Assembly: GCA_035491935.1 (NCBI GenBank)
Contig: DATJJW010000234.1
Span: 1 to 63,341, forward strand
Direction of reading: 5' to 3'
Source: DATJJW01 sp035491935
Lineage (GTDB): Bacteria > Pseudomonadota > Alphaproteobacteria > ATCC43930 > CGMCC-115725
Length of the DNA: 63,341 nucleotides
The position numbers and the translations under genes are program-made. Shown in pieces: positions 41,944-50,414 of this stretch. The notes under the pieces were generated by a model, which saw nothing but the letters and a program-made list of their open reading frames with translations, had not been told where the DNA came from and ran no database searches. Positions within the stretch are counted from its first letter, which is position 1; each line of letters starts with the position of its first letter.

Positions 41944-42867
41944 ATGTTCGAAGGTTTTGAAGGCTTTGAAACGCTGGATATCAAGACACCGGACCGCGGT
42001 TTCGGTTCGGCTAAGATCCATCTTCGCCATGGCGGGAAAGGGCCGCCGCTGCTGCTGCTCCACGGCAATCCGATGACCCATGTCACCTGGCACAGGATTG
42101 CGAAGCAGCTGGCCGAACATTTCCACGTCGTCGCGGCGGATTTGCGTGGCTATGGCGACAGCGTCGGCCCGGAGGAGGGCGGCGACAACCATATCAACTA
42201 CTCGTTCCGGGCCATGGCGCAGGACCAGGTCGACGTCATGGCCAGCCTTGGCTTCGACAGCTTTCAGGTCGCGGGCCACGATCGCGGCGCCCGCACGGTG
42301 CATCGCATGGCCTTGGACCATGCGGACAAGATTCAACGCCTGGCGATCATCGACATCGTGCCCAGCTATCACGTGTGGCGCAACACCTCGAAGAATTGGG
42401 CGATGAAGTCCTGGCATTGGGTGTTCATGTCCCAGCCCTATGACATGCCGGAACGGATGATGGCGGGGGTCCCGGCGGAATACTTCATGGAGAGGAAGCT
42501 CTCGAAGCCCGGCATCGGCTTGAAGCATTTCGATCCGAGAGCCTTCCAGGAATATGTCCGCTGCTTCAATTGGAAGACGATCCGCGGGTCCTGCGAAGAT
42601 TACCGGGCTTGCGTCACCTGCGACTACGACATGGACGGCGCCGACTTTGATGCCGGGCACAAGGTCACCACGCCGAGCCTGCTTTTGTGGGGTGCCAAGA
42701 GCCATACCGGAACGGTCTATGGCGACCTCGTGCCGGTCTGGAAGAACTTCATCGAGGACGTCAAGGGATCGCCGATCGACTGCGGGCACTATGTTCAGGA
42801 AGAGGCCCCGGACCAGGTCCTGCAGCATTTCATGAATTTCTTCGATCCCAATATCGGGTCACGCTAG
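41944..42867 (+). CDS. Fluoroacetate/haloacid dehalogenase-like alpha/beta hydrolase (module 1)
   Basis: 307 residues, GGAG 7-10 bp upstream. Every residue known to matter in fluoroacetate dehalogenase (RPA1163) is present in order: nucleophile Asp113 and Arg114/Arg117 in GHDRGART, Asp137, halide-pocket His158-Trp159 in KSWHW, Tyr220 in CEDYRA, and His282 in CGHYVQEEAPDQ. The two Arg residues bind the substrate carboxylate, so a 2-halo or related acid is the likely substrate. Epoxide hydrolase-like use cannot be excluded. It is the last gene of the first importer operon and has a paralogue at 46.7 kb. Confidence 0.8.
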   Translation: MFEGFEGFETLDIKTPDRGFGSAKIHLRHGGKGPPLLLLHGNPMTHVTWHRIAKQLAEHFHVVAADLRGYGDSVGPEEGGDNHINYSFRAMAQDQVDVMASLGFDSFQVAGHDRGARTVHRMALDHADKIQRLAIIDIVPSYHVWRNTSKNWAMKSWHWVFMSQPYDMPERMMAGVPAEYFMERKLSKPGIGLKHFDPRAFQEYVRCFNWKTIRGSCEDYRACVTCDYDMDGADFDAGHKVTTPSLLLWGAKSHTGTVYGDLVPVWKNFIEDVKGSPIDCGHYVQEEAPDQVLQHFMNFFDPNIGSR

Positions 42868-42882
42868 GAGCGCCGGGCATAG

Positions 42883-42930
42883 AGCTTCGGCTCCTCGTGC
42901 GCGCGATCGCGGTCGAAGGGAGCCGAAGCT
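42883..42930 (+). terminator. 12-bp hairpin ending module 1 operon
   Basis: AGCTTCGGCTCC (42883-42894) pairs exactly with GGAGCCGAAGCT (42919-42930) across 24 bases. It starts 16 bp after the dehalogenase-like stop. Confidence 0.6.
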
Positions 42931-42990
42931 TGACGAGCCCGTTTGCTATGCCGCATGACCCTCGGTCCGATCAAACGGCCCAAGGTAGCC

Positions 42991-43902
42991 ATGGCGACAA
43001 GCGCATTGACCACCAGAATTGCCAATGAGGTCGCCGCTCTCATCCATGTCGGTGAGATCGCGGCGAACACCCATGTGAGCAGCCAAGCGCTGGCCGATCG
43101 TTTCCAGGTTTCACGGTCGCCGATCCGTGAAGCCCTGGAAGTATTGGCCAGCCGCGGTATTCTCGAAAAGCGCGCCAATCGCGGGTTTTTCGTCAAGGAT
43201 ATCCCGCACTCCGCGACGGATGACCGCGATATCGCCCAGCCGCTCGATGCGCCCAGCTTCTATTATCAGCTGGCCGAGGATTGGATTCGGGACGTCATTC
43301 CCGGCGACATCACCGAATTGTGGCTGCGTGAGCGCTATGGCCTCACCAAGGTCGAGGCCAATGACATCCTCAACCGCGCGGTCGAAGAGGGGTGGGCCGA
43401 GCGCAAGCGCGGCTATGGCTGGCGGCTGCTGTATGTGGTCAAAACCCCCGAAGCTCTGGAGCAGCTCTATCGGTTTCGTTCGGTCATCGAGCCGGCCGGA
43501 CTGCTTGAGCCGACCTTCACGCTGAATGCGGCGGAGGCCCGAAGGCAGAGACAGATCCAGGAAAGCATGCTGTCCGGAGACATCGATCTCTGGCCGGCAG
43601 AGCGGCTTCTGCAAGCCGGCACCGATTTTCACGAGGCCTTGTCGAAATGGTCGGGCAGCCCGTTCCTCCACCAGGCGCTGGTGCGGGCCAACCGGCTTCG
43701 GCGCCTGCTGGAATACCGCGCCATGCTCGATCGGACGCGGCTACGCGCGCAATGCGAAGAGCATCTGCAGATCCTCGACCTGCTCGAGCGCGGCGAGAAC
43801 ATCGAGGCAGCCGCCATGATCCGCCGGCATCTAAGCGGTGCCTTGGGCAAGAAATCCCCCGTCTATCAGATGCTGTTCGGGAGCCTGCCGCAGGGGAAAT
43901 AG
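42991..43902 (+). CDS. GntR-type regulator with two winged-helix domains and FCD-like domain
   Basis: 303 residues from ATG 42991 (AAGG upstream; ATGs at 42943 and 42955 are possible). The first winged helix has SSQALADRFQVSRSPIREAL and RGILEKRANRGFFV, the FadR/GntR consensus. A second, less usual winged helix follows at about 100-145 (WLRERYGLTKVEANDILNRA, GWAERKRGYGWRLL), then a helical FCD-like ligand domain (about 155-300). Most FCD regulators have one winged helix. It is probably the local regulator of module 1. Confidence 0.82.
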   Translation: MATSALTTRIANEVAALIHVGEIAANTHVSSQALADRFQVSRSPIREALEVLASRGILEKRANRGFFVKDIPHSATDDRDIAQPLDAPSFYYQLAEDWIRDVIPGDITELWLRERYGLTKVEANDILNRAVEEGWAERKRGYGWRLLYVVKTPEALEQLYRFRSVIEPAGLLEPTFTLNAAEARRQRQIQESMLSGDIDLWPAERLLQAGTDFHEALSKWSGSPFLHQALVRANRLRRLLEYRAMLDRTRLRAQCEEHLQILDLLERGENIEAAAMIRRHLSGALGKKSPVYQMLFGSLPQGK

Positions 43903-43919
43903 ATATATCGCCGGATGCC

Positions 43920-44582
43920 TTACATCCCGGCAACGCGCTTCTTCATCTTCGCCACCGCAGCGTCCGGCGCCGTCAATACGGGTATCGTTACCGCCTTGCG
44001 CACTTGAGAGGCGGCGCGCGAGGTGGAGAAATGCGCGAGCATGATCGCATCCATGTCGCAGAGTTTCGGCGCATCCGCCGCGACCAGCCGGTTATGCGTC
44101 TCGGCATCACCCTTCCGCAACGCATCGATGGCATCGGCCACGAGGACGGTGGAGATCCGTGCCGACGCCCTCGCCCGCTCGACCTCCTCCGCGAACTCCT
44201 CTTCCATGGTTGCGATGGAGGGGCCGAACGTGGCGAGCATGCCGATCTTCGAGCCATGGCCGAGAGCGGCTTCGAACATAGCCTCGTTCGGCTTCAGCAC
44301 CGGGATCGGCAGCTCGGCGGCCGCGCGCTCGATCGCGGGGCCGAAGGCCGAGCAGGTGGCCAGGATTCCATCCGCGCCGATGCGATGGCCGTAGCGGACC
44401 AACGCGCCGAACCGGTCGATCATCTCCTCGGTCAGTTCCTCGGCACGGGCGCGATCGATGGTGAGACCGTCATCCAGCAGGTTGACGAGTTCGGCCTCCG
44501 GCCAGCTTTCAGCAAACGCGGTCTGGATGGGCTGCATGGCGACAGGGGTCGCATGCAGCAGGACGATCCGGGGTGATGCCAT
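43920..44582 (-). CDS. Asp/Glu racemase-superfamily protein
   Basis: 220 residues. The first catalytic Cys is in LATCSAFGPA (Cys77), typical of Asp/Glu/hydantoin racemases and maleate isomerase/arylmalonate decarboxylase relatives. The second motif reads MLAHFSTSRAA, with no Cys where two-base racemases have one. Arylmalonate decarboxylases also use a single Cys, though at a different position. It lies on the minus strand after the tartrate-dehydrogenase-like gene (52-bp gap) and probably acts on a small dicarboxylate. Confidence 0.75.
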   Translation of the reverse strand: MASPRIVLLHATPVAMQPIQTAFAESWPEAELVNLLDDGLTIDRARAEELTEEMIDRFGALVRYGHRIGADGILATCSAFGPAIERAAAELPIPVLKPNEAMFEAALGHGSKIGMLATFGPSIATMEEEFAEEVERARASARISTVLVADAIDALRKGDAETHNRLVAADAPKLCDMDAIMLAHFSTSRAASQVRKAVTIPVLTAPDAAVAKMKKRVAGM

Positions 44583-44634
44583 GGTTGCTTCCCTGTTCGG
44601 CGGCTTTTGGTTTCGTTTATACGCTTCGAAGATA

Positions 44635-45708
44635 TTACGACGCTTTGAGGATCGTCGCGGTAACGGCGGCCGTGAAGGCGCGCGTGCCCAGCGAGCCGCC
44701 GAGATCGGCGGTGCGGGTGGCGGGATCAGCTAGAGTGGCATCGACGGCGTTCTGAATGGCCTTGGCGGCGTCGGTAAGCTTGGGATCGTTGCGGCGCTCG
44801 GCCATCCAGTCCAGCAGCATGGCCGCGGAGCGGATGAGGGAGGTGGGATTGGCCTTGTCCTGCCCGGCGATGTCCGGTGCGGAGCCATGCTGGGCCTGCG
44901 CGGCGCACAGCGTCTCGTTAGCGTTGATCGAGCCGGCGAGCCCAAGGCTTCCGGAGAGTTCCGAGGCCAGGTCCGACAGGATGTCGGCATAGAAATTGGT
45001 GGCGCAGATGACGTCGAAGCTCTCGGGGCGGCGCACCAGCAGGGCCGCCATGGCGTCGATGATGACTTCTTCCGTCTTCACCTCCGGGAATTCCTTGGCG
45101 ACCTTGCGGAATTCGTCGAGGAACAGGCCATCGGTCATGATGAAGTTGTTCGCCTTGTGCACTGCCGTGACCTTCTTGCGGCGACGCATGGCGGTTTCGA
45201 AGGAGCGGCGGGCGATGCGCTCGCAGGCGAAGGCGGTGATCTTGCGGATGGAGAGCGCGACGCCGGGCACCGGCATGAACTCGCCGGGGCCCTCCACCAT
45301 GTTGCGGTCGGGATAGAAGCCCTCGGTGGCTTCGCGCATGATGACGAGATCCAACTCGCCATGACCACGTCCAAGGCCAGGCTGTGTGCGGGCGGGGCGG
45401 ACATTGGCGTAGAGATCGAGCTTCACGCGGAAGGCAGCGGAAGCGTTGACCCCACCCTTGTCGCGGGCCGGATAGTCCATATGCGAAATCGGGCCGAGCA
45501 GGATGCCGTCGGCCTTGCGGCCGAGTTCCAGCACCTCGTCTGGGCAGGTGCTGCCTACCGCATGGTAGGATTTCCAGCCGATATCCCGATAGTCGAAGAC
45601 GAAGCCCAGGCCGAACCGCTTGTCGATCGCCCGCAGCACATCGACGGTGGCCGCAGTAATCTCTTCGCCGATGCCGTCGCCCGGCAGGACCAGCAAATTC
45701 ACGCTCAT
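44635..45708 (-). CDS. Tartrate/D-malate dehydrogenase-like isopropylmalate-family enzyme (copy 1)
   Basis: 357 residues from the ATG at 45708 (GGAGGA upstream). Motifs are LPGDGIGEEITAATVDVL, the substrate loop IMREATEGFYPDRN, KVTAVHKANNFIMTDGLF (Lys), and DILSDLASELSGSLGLAGS (Mg-binding Asp residues). This is the beta-decarboxylating dehydrogenase family; TDH/DmlA-type enzymes act on tartrate or D-malate. A second copy is at 51.5 kb. Its promoter contains a 13-bp palindromic motif shared with module 2. Confidence 0.85.
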   Translation of the reverse strand: MSVNLLVLPGDGIGEEITAATVDVLRAIDKRFGLGFVFDYRDIGWKSYHAVGSTCPDEVLELGRKADGILLGPISHMDYPARDKGGVNASAAFRVKLDLYANVRPARTQPGLGRGHGELDLVIMREATEGFYPDRNMVEGPGEFMPVPGVALSIRKITAFACERIARRSFETAMRRRKKVTAVHKANNFIMTDGLFLDEFRKVAKEFPEVKTEEVIIDAMAALLVRRPESFDVICATNFYADILSDLASELSGSLGLAGSINANETLCAAQAQHGSAPDIAGQDKANPTSLIRSAAMLLDWMAERRNDPKLTDAAKAIQNAVDATLADPATRTADLGGSLGTRAFTAAVTATILKAS

Positions 45709-45752
45709 GGACGTTCCTCCGAATTGACGTGGGATTTCCCTTGAGGTGACTA

Positions 45753-45765
45753 TTAACGTATACAT
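45753..45765. promoter_or_regulatory. Operator candidate TTAACGTATACAT upstream of copy-1 dehydrogenase
   Basis: TTAACGTATACAT lies 45 bp upstream of the dehydrogenase start at 45708. The core GTATAC palindrome is typical of GntR/FCD operators. An almost identical site occurs at 46627. Confidence 0.65.
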
Positions 45766-45836
45766 TGATTTCCATCAATGACGATTATCCGTATCCATTC
45801 CGGCGGAAAATGGCGACGGGTGGCCGGGCGGGCGCG

Positions 45837-46547
45837 CTACCTCTCCGCCTCATTGCGCTCCTTGCCCAGAATCGTCAGCAATTCTTCCGTCGCCCGATCC
45901 CGCTGCTGGCGATGCAGTCGGCCGGCGCGATCGGAATCGCCGGCGGCTATGGCCTCCAGCAATGCCCAATGGGCGCGATTGGATTTCCTCAACTCACGCC
46001 GCAGGCGCAGTGTCACGGTTCGCGCCCGGCCCACTTGGTCACGGTAGCGCAAGGCGGTGGCGGCCAGGCGCTCGTTGCCGGCCTGCGTGATGAGGGCGCG
46101 GTGAAATGCCTCATCCGCTTCGCCCCAGGCATCGAGATCGCCGTCTTCCAGCGCGGCATCCATGCGCTGCAACGCTTCGCGCAGCGGGGCAAGCCGGGCG
46201 GGTGTGGGCGTGTACGCCAAGCGCCGGGCAGCCGCGGCTTCGAGTGCGGTGACGATCTCGTAGATCTCCTCCATCACCTGAGCGGTGACCGGCGCGATTT
46301 GAATACCGCGCCGCGGAATGATGCGCACCAGATCCTCCGCTTCCAGGCGGATCAGGGCTTCACGCACCGGCGTGCGGCTCATGCCGAGCTGCTGGGCCAG
46401 TTCCGGCTCCAGAAACCGGGCTCCGGGAGGCAGTTCGTTGCTGAGGATGCGTCGACGCAGGATATCGTAGGCGGCGCCGACCATGGTGCCTCGCCCCTCG
46501 TCTGGCGGGGCATTTCGCCCTTTGTCCTGCATGCCCGGGTTCGTCAT
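45837..46547 (-). CDS. GntR-family regulator with FCD domain
   Basis: 236 residues from the ATG at 46547 (AAGGTG upstream). Winged helix: GARFLEPELAQQLGMSRTPV and REALIRLEAEDLVRIIPRRG. The FCD ligand domain (about 95-225) follows. It lies between the two near-identical GTATAC operators, one toward the dehydrogenase copy 1 and one toward the module-2 operon, so it is the likely regulator of both. Confidence 0.88.
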   Translation of the reverse strand: MTNPGMQDKGRNAPPDEGRGTMVGAAYDILRRRILSNELPPGARFLEPELAQQLGMSRTPVREALIRLEAEDLVRIIPRRGIQIAPVTAQVMEEIYEIVTALEAAAARRLAYTPTPARLAPLREALQRMDAALEDGDLDAWGEADEAFHRALITQAGNERLAATALRYRDQVGRARTVTLRLRRELRKSNRAHWALLEAIAAGDSDRAGRLHRQQRDRATEELLTILGKERNEAER

Positions 46548-46626
46548 CCATTTCACCTTATGTTCCGCCGGCCGTAGGCCAGCGCAAGCATGTTGACTTT
46601 ACCAAACTCATCTCCCAGTATCAGTA

Positions 46627-46639
46627 TTAATGTATACAT
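46627..46639. promoter_or_regulatory. Operator candidate TTAATGTATACAT upstream of module 2
   Basis: TTAATGTATACAT contains the perfect palindrome ATGTATACAT and lies 40 bp upstream of the module-2 dehalogenase-like start at 46679 and 80 bp upstream of the GntR start. It differs from the site at 45753 by one base. Confidence 0.65.
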
Positions 46640-46678
46640 AAAAAGAGCCTCCTATGCGAGGTACAGAAGAGGGCGGTC

Positions 46679-47557
46679 ATGTTCGAGGGCTTTGCCGATT
46701 TATTCATCGACACCAGTGGCGCCCGGATCCGCGTGCGTCACGGCGGCAAGGGCCCGCCGCTGCTGTTGCTGCACGGCAACCCTCAGACCCACATGTGCTG
46801 GCACAAGATCGCCGACCGTCTGGCTCAGCATTTCCACGTCGTCGCAACCGATCTGCGCGGTTATGGCGACAGTTCGGCGCCGGAGCCCGACGATCGCTGC
46901 ATGAACTACTCCTTCCGCGCCATGGCGCAGGATCAGGTGGAGGTGATGCAGGCGCTGGGCTATGAGCGATTCTTCGTCGCCGGACACGACCGGGGCGCAC
47001 GAACCACGCATCGCATGATGCTCGACCATCCGGATCGGGTGCTGAAGGGGGCGGTGCTGGACATTCTTCCGAGCCGGCACATCTGGCGCAACGCCTCGCG
47101 CAATTTCGGAATGAAGTCCTGGCACTGGTTCTTCATGGCGCAGACCGGCGGCGTTCCCGAACGCATGATGGAATCGGTCCCCGCCGAATGGTTCCTCACG
47201 AACAAGCTGTCCAAACCGGGTATCGGGCTCGATATCTTCGCGCCCGAGGCCTGGGCGGAATATGTCCGCTGCTTCACGCCCAAGACCATCAAGGGCTCCT
47301 GCGCCGATTACCGCGCCTGCGCCACGGTGGATCTGGAGATGGACGAGGCGGATTTTGGCCGAAAGATCACTGCGCCGCTCCTGGTCGTCTGGGGCGTGAA
47401 AAGTCATACCGAGGCCGTTTTCGACAACGTGCTGGACGTCTGGCGCGACTATGCCGCCGATGTCAGCGGCGGACCGGTGGTCAGCGGGCATTATTTGCCG
47501 GAGCATGCGCCGGAGGAGACCCTCGCGAAGTTGATGGGCTTTTTCGCCGCCGCCTAG
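46679..47557 (+). CDS. Fluoroacetate/haloacid dehalogenase-like alpha/beta hydrolase (module 2)
   Basis: 292 residues with GAGGG upstream. Conserved active-site set as in fluoroacetate dehalogenase: Asp104, Arg105 and Arg108 in GHDRGART, Asp128, His149-Trp150 in KSWHW, Tyr211 in CADYRA, His271 in SGHYLPEHAPEE. It is a paralogue of the module-1 enzyme but is placed first rather than last in its operon. A carboxylate substrate is likely from the Arg pair. Confidence 0.8.
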   Translation: MFEGFADLFIDTSGARIRVRHGGKGPPLLLLHGNPQTHMCWHKIADRLAQHFHVVATDLRGYGDSSAPEPDDRCMNYSFRAMAQDQVEVMQALGYERFFVAGHDRGARTTHRMMLDHPDRVLKGAVLDILPSRHIWRNASRNFGMKSWHWFFMAQTGGVPERMMESVPAEWFLTNKLSKPGIGLDIFAPEAWAEYVRCFTPKTIKGSCADYRACATVDLEMDEADFGRKITAPLLVVWGVKSHTEAVFDNVLDVWRDYAADVSGGPVVSGHYLPEHAPEETLAKLMGFFAAA

Positions 47558-47614
47558 AATAGCGACGTTACAGCAGCGATAAATCACCAATAAGAACCAT
47601 AATGGGGAGGCGTC

Positions 47615-48727
47615 ATGCCGATCAAATCAAGCGTCGTGGTTGCCGTGATGGCCACCGCATTTGCCTTGTCCGCTTCAACCCACCCGGCATCGGCGCAGAA
47701 CATTCCGCCGGGATATCCCGACAGCTACAAGGATATCGTCGCGGCGGCGATGAAGGAGGGGAAGGTCACGATCCTCTCCAGCACGAATTCACCGAACACC
47801 AAGCCGGTCTGGGCGGATTTCGAAAAACTGTATCCCGGCATCAAGGTTGAGCAGAGCGACCTGTCCTCCACCGAACTCTATAACCGTTTTCTCAGCCAGG
47901 AGGCCGCCGGCGACCACGAGACCGATGTCTTGTGGAGCAACGCGATGGACCTGCAGATGAAGCTGGTGATGGACGGTCGGGCGTTGACATATGTCTCTCC
48001 CGAGAAGTCGCATATGCCGAGCTGGGCGCAGTACAAAGACCAAATCTATGCGCTGACCCTCGATCCCACGGTCTTCGTCTACAATAAGCGCCTGCTGCCG
48101 CCGGCGCTTGTGCCCAAGACGCATGCCGACATCCTGAAACTGGTGACCGACCATCGCGATGCCTACCAGGGCAAGGTGACGACCTATGACGTCGCGACGA
48201 CCGGCTCGGCCTATCTCACCGCGGTGTACGACAGCAAGCAATGGCCGCAGTATTGGGATCTGGTGAATGCGTTCGGCAAGATCGGCGCGCGCTATTACCA
48301 GTCGGCCGGCGCGATGGTCGAGATGGTTGCGGCGGGGCAATACGCCTTCGCTTATGACCTGCCCTATCCCTATGCGCAATTCCGCGAGATGACCGACCCG
48401 AATGTCGGGCATGTCTTCCCCAGCGACTATACGCTCAGCCTGTCGAGGGTGGTGCTGATCTCCAAAAACACCCCGCATCCCAATGCAGCCAAGCTGTTCC
48501 TCGACTATCTCCTGTCCAAGCGCGGGCAGCAGCTGATCGCCGACAAGGGCGCGCTGGTGGCGATCCGCTCGGACGTGACCGGGCCGAATTCCTTCACCGA
48601 AGTCGTCAAGCAGGCCGGTCCGAACTTCGTGCCCGCGAAGCTCGACCCCAGCCTCCTGGATTCGCTGCAGCCGCGTCCCCGGTTGGAATTCCTGCGCAAA
48701 TGGAAGTCCGGCGCCAACGGGAGCTGA
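47615..48727 (+). CDS. ABC binding protein, iron(III)/organic-acid type (module 2)
   Basis: 370 residues with a signal peptide (about 1-28, cleavage near ASAQN) and GGGGAGG upstream. It shares LWSNAMDLQMKLV, YNKRLLPP, TTYDVATTGS and PYPYAQFREMTDPNVG with the module-1 binding protein. It ends one base before the permease start codon. The close similarity suggests related ligands, such as halogenated or hydroxylated C2-C4 acids (inference). Confidence 0.9.
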   Translation: MPIKSSVVVAVMATAFALSASTHPASAQNIPPGYPDSYKDIVAAAMKEGKVTILSSTNSPNTKPVWADFEKLYPGIKVEQSDLSSTELYNRFLSQEAAGDHETDVLWSNAMDLQMKLVMDGRALTYVSPEKSHMPSWAQYKDQIYALTLDPTVFVYNKRLLPPALVPKTHADILKLVTDHRDAYQGKVTTYDVATTGSAYLTAVYDSKQWPQYWDLVNAFGKIGARYYQSAGAMVEMVAAGQYAFAYDLPYPYAQFREMTDPNVGHVFPSDYTLSLSRVVLISKNTPHPNAAKLFLDYLLSKRGQQLIADKGALVAIRSDVTGPNSFTEVVKQAGPNFVPAKLDPSLLDSLQPRPRLEFLRKWKSGANGS

Positions 48728-48728
48728 G

Positions 48729-50414
48729 ATGTCTGCACTTGCACCCCGTTTCTCGCCGACACGGATCCTGGGCGTCGTCGCGCTGGCTGTGGTGGTGCTG
48801 GCCCCTACCGGGCTGATCCTCTACCAGAGCCTGCTCGATCAGCCCTTCTATGCCGTGGGGACACATTTCAGTCTCGAATCCTTCGGTTTCGTGATGGAGG
48901 ATCCGGACTTCTGGTCGGCACTGCGCAATTCGCTGCTGCTCGGCGTGATCATGGTCGCGGTTGCGGTGCCGGTGGGCGCGATGCTCGCTTTCATCATGAT
49001 GCGCACGGACCTGCCCGGGCGTAGCTGGATCGAGCCGATCCTATTGCTGCCTCTGTTCCTCTCGCCGCTCGTGCTGGCCTTCGGCTACATCGTCACCATC
49101 GGTCCGGTCGGGTTCATCAGCGGCGCCGTAAAGGCATATATCGGCTTCGTGCCGTGGAGCATCTATTCCTTCCTCGGCATGGCGCTGATCGCCGGCTTCA
49201 CCCATGTGCCGCATGTCTATCTCTATGTCGCTTCGGCGTTGCGGCGGGTGAATCCCGACGTCGAGGAGGCGGCGCGCGTGGCTGGCGCCGGCATGTTGCG
49301 CACGGCGCTGTTCGTCAGCCTGCCGCTGGTACGGCCGGCTCTGGTCTACGCGGCGATGTTGATCTTCCTGCTCGGGCTGGAGCAGTTCGGCCTGCCGCTG
49401 ATGCTCGGTGACCCTTCGGGCATCGGCGTGCTGACCACATATCTCTACAAGCTCACCAACATCCTCGGCACGCCCAGCTATAATTTCATGGCGGTCGTGG
49501 CCGTGGTGATCCTGGCGTCCACGCTGCCACTGGTGGTGCTGCAACGCTTCGTGCTGCGCAATGCGAGCCATTACGTCACGCTGCGCGGCAAAGGCGCTCG
49601 CGACATGACGATGCGCCTCGGCAAATGGCGCTGGCCGGCGCTGGCCATCATCCTGGTCTGGCTGGGGCTGACCGTGCTCGTACCGCTGGCCGGCATCATG
49701 ATCCGGTCCGTCGTCAGCTCCTGGGGCGTCGGCGTGTCGCTGATCGATGTCCTGACCCTGCAGCATTTCCGCGACCTCGCCTCCTATCCGAACCTGATCG
49801 AGGCGATCCTGAACACGCTAGGCGTGGCGGTGATCGGCGGCTTTGCTTCCGTCGCGATCTATGCGGGGGTGGCGTTGCTGGCGCATCGCTGGGTCAGCGG
49901 GTGGACCGTGGTGTTGGATTACCTGGTGATGCTGCCGCGCGCGCTGCCCGGGCTGGTGGCGGGTCTTGCCTTCCTGTGGCTGTTCCTTTTCGTCAAGCCG
50001 ATCGATCCGTTGCGCGGCACTATTTTGTCGATCTGGGTCGCCTATACCGTGGTCTGGCTGGCCTATGGCCTGCGGCTGATATCGAGCGCGCTCATGCAGA
50101 TCGGCCCTGAACTGGAAGAGGCGGCTCGCGTAGCCGGCGCCGGGGCTGGGCGGGCGATCCGCGATGTGACGCTGCCGCTTGTCCGCACCGGGCTGATCGG
50201 CGCGTGGCTGCTGATCTTCCTTATTTTCGCGCGCGAATACTCGACCGGCGTCTATCTGCTGGGCCCGCACAGCGTCGTGATCGGCTCCATGATTGTCCAG
50301 CTCTGGTCGAAGGGCGCACTCGATCTGATCGCCGCGCTCTGCGTGGCCAATGTCGCCCTGATATTCCTCGGGCTCGCCGTCGCCTTCCATTTCAGGATCC
50401 GCCTGCATGATTAA
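48729..50414 (+). CDS. ABC permease, fused two-domain type (module 2)
   Basis: 561 residues, about twelve membrane helices, paralogous to the module-1 permease. EAA loops are EEAARVAGAGMLRTALFVSL and EEAARVAGAGAGRAIRDVTL. It overlaps the ATPase start by 8 bp, exactly the same overlap as in module 1, showing the two operons descend from one arrangement. Confidence 0.92.
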   Translation: MSALAPRFSPTRILGVVALAVVVLAPTGLILYQSLLDQPFYAVGTHFSLESFGFVMEDPDFWSALRNSLLLGVIMVAVAVPVGAMLAFIMMRTDLPGRSWIEPILLLPLFLSPLVLAFGYIVTIGPVGFISGAVKAYIGFVPWSIYSFLGMALIAGFTHVPHVYLYVASALRRVNPDVEEAARVAGAGMLRTALFVSLPLVRPALVYAAMLIFLLGLEQFGLPLMLGDPSGIGVLTTYLYKLTNILGTPSYNFMAVVAVVILASTLPLVVLQRFVLRNASHYVTLRGKGARDMTMRLGKWRWPALAIILVWLGLTVLVPLAGIMIRSVVSSWGVGVSLIDVLTLQHFRDLASYPNLIEAILNTLGVAVIGGFASVAIYAGVALLAHRWVSGWTVVLDYLVMLPRALPGLVAGLAFLWLFLFVKPIDPLRGTILSIWVAYTVVWLAYGLRLISSALMQIGPELEEAARVAGAGAGRAIRDVTLPLVRTGLIGAWLLIFLIFAREYSTGVYLLGPHSVVIGSMIVQLWSKGALDLIAALCVANVALIFLGLAVAFHFRIRLHD

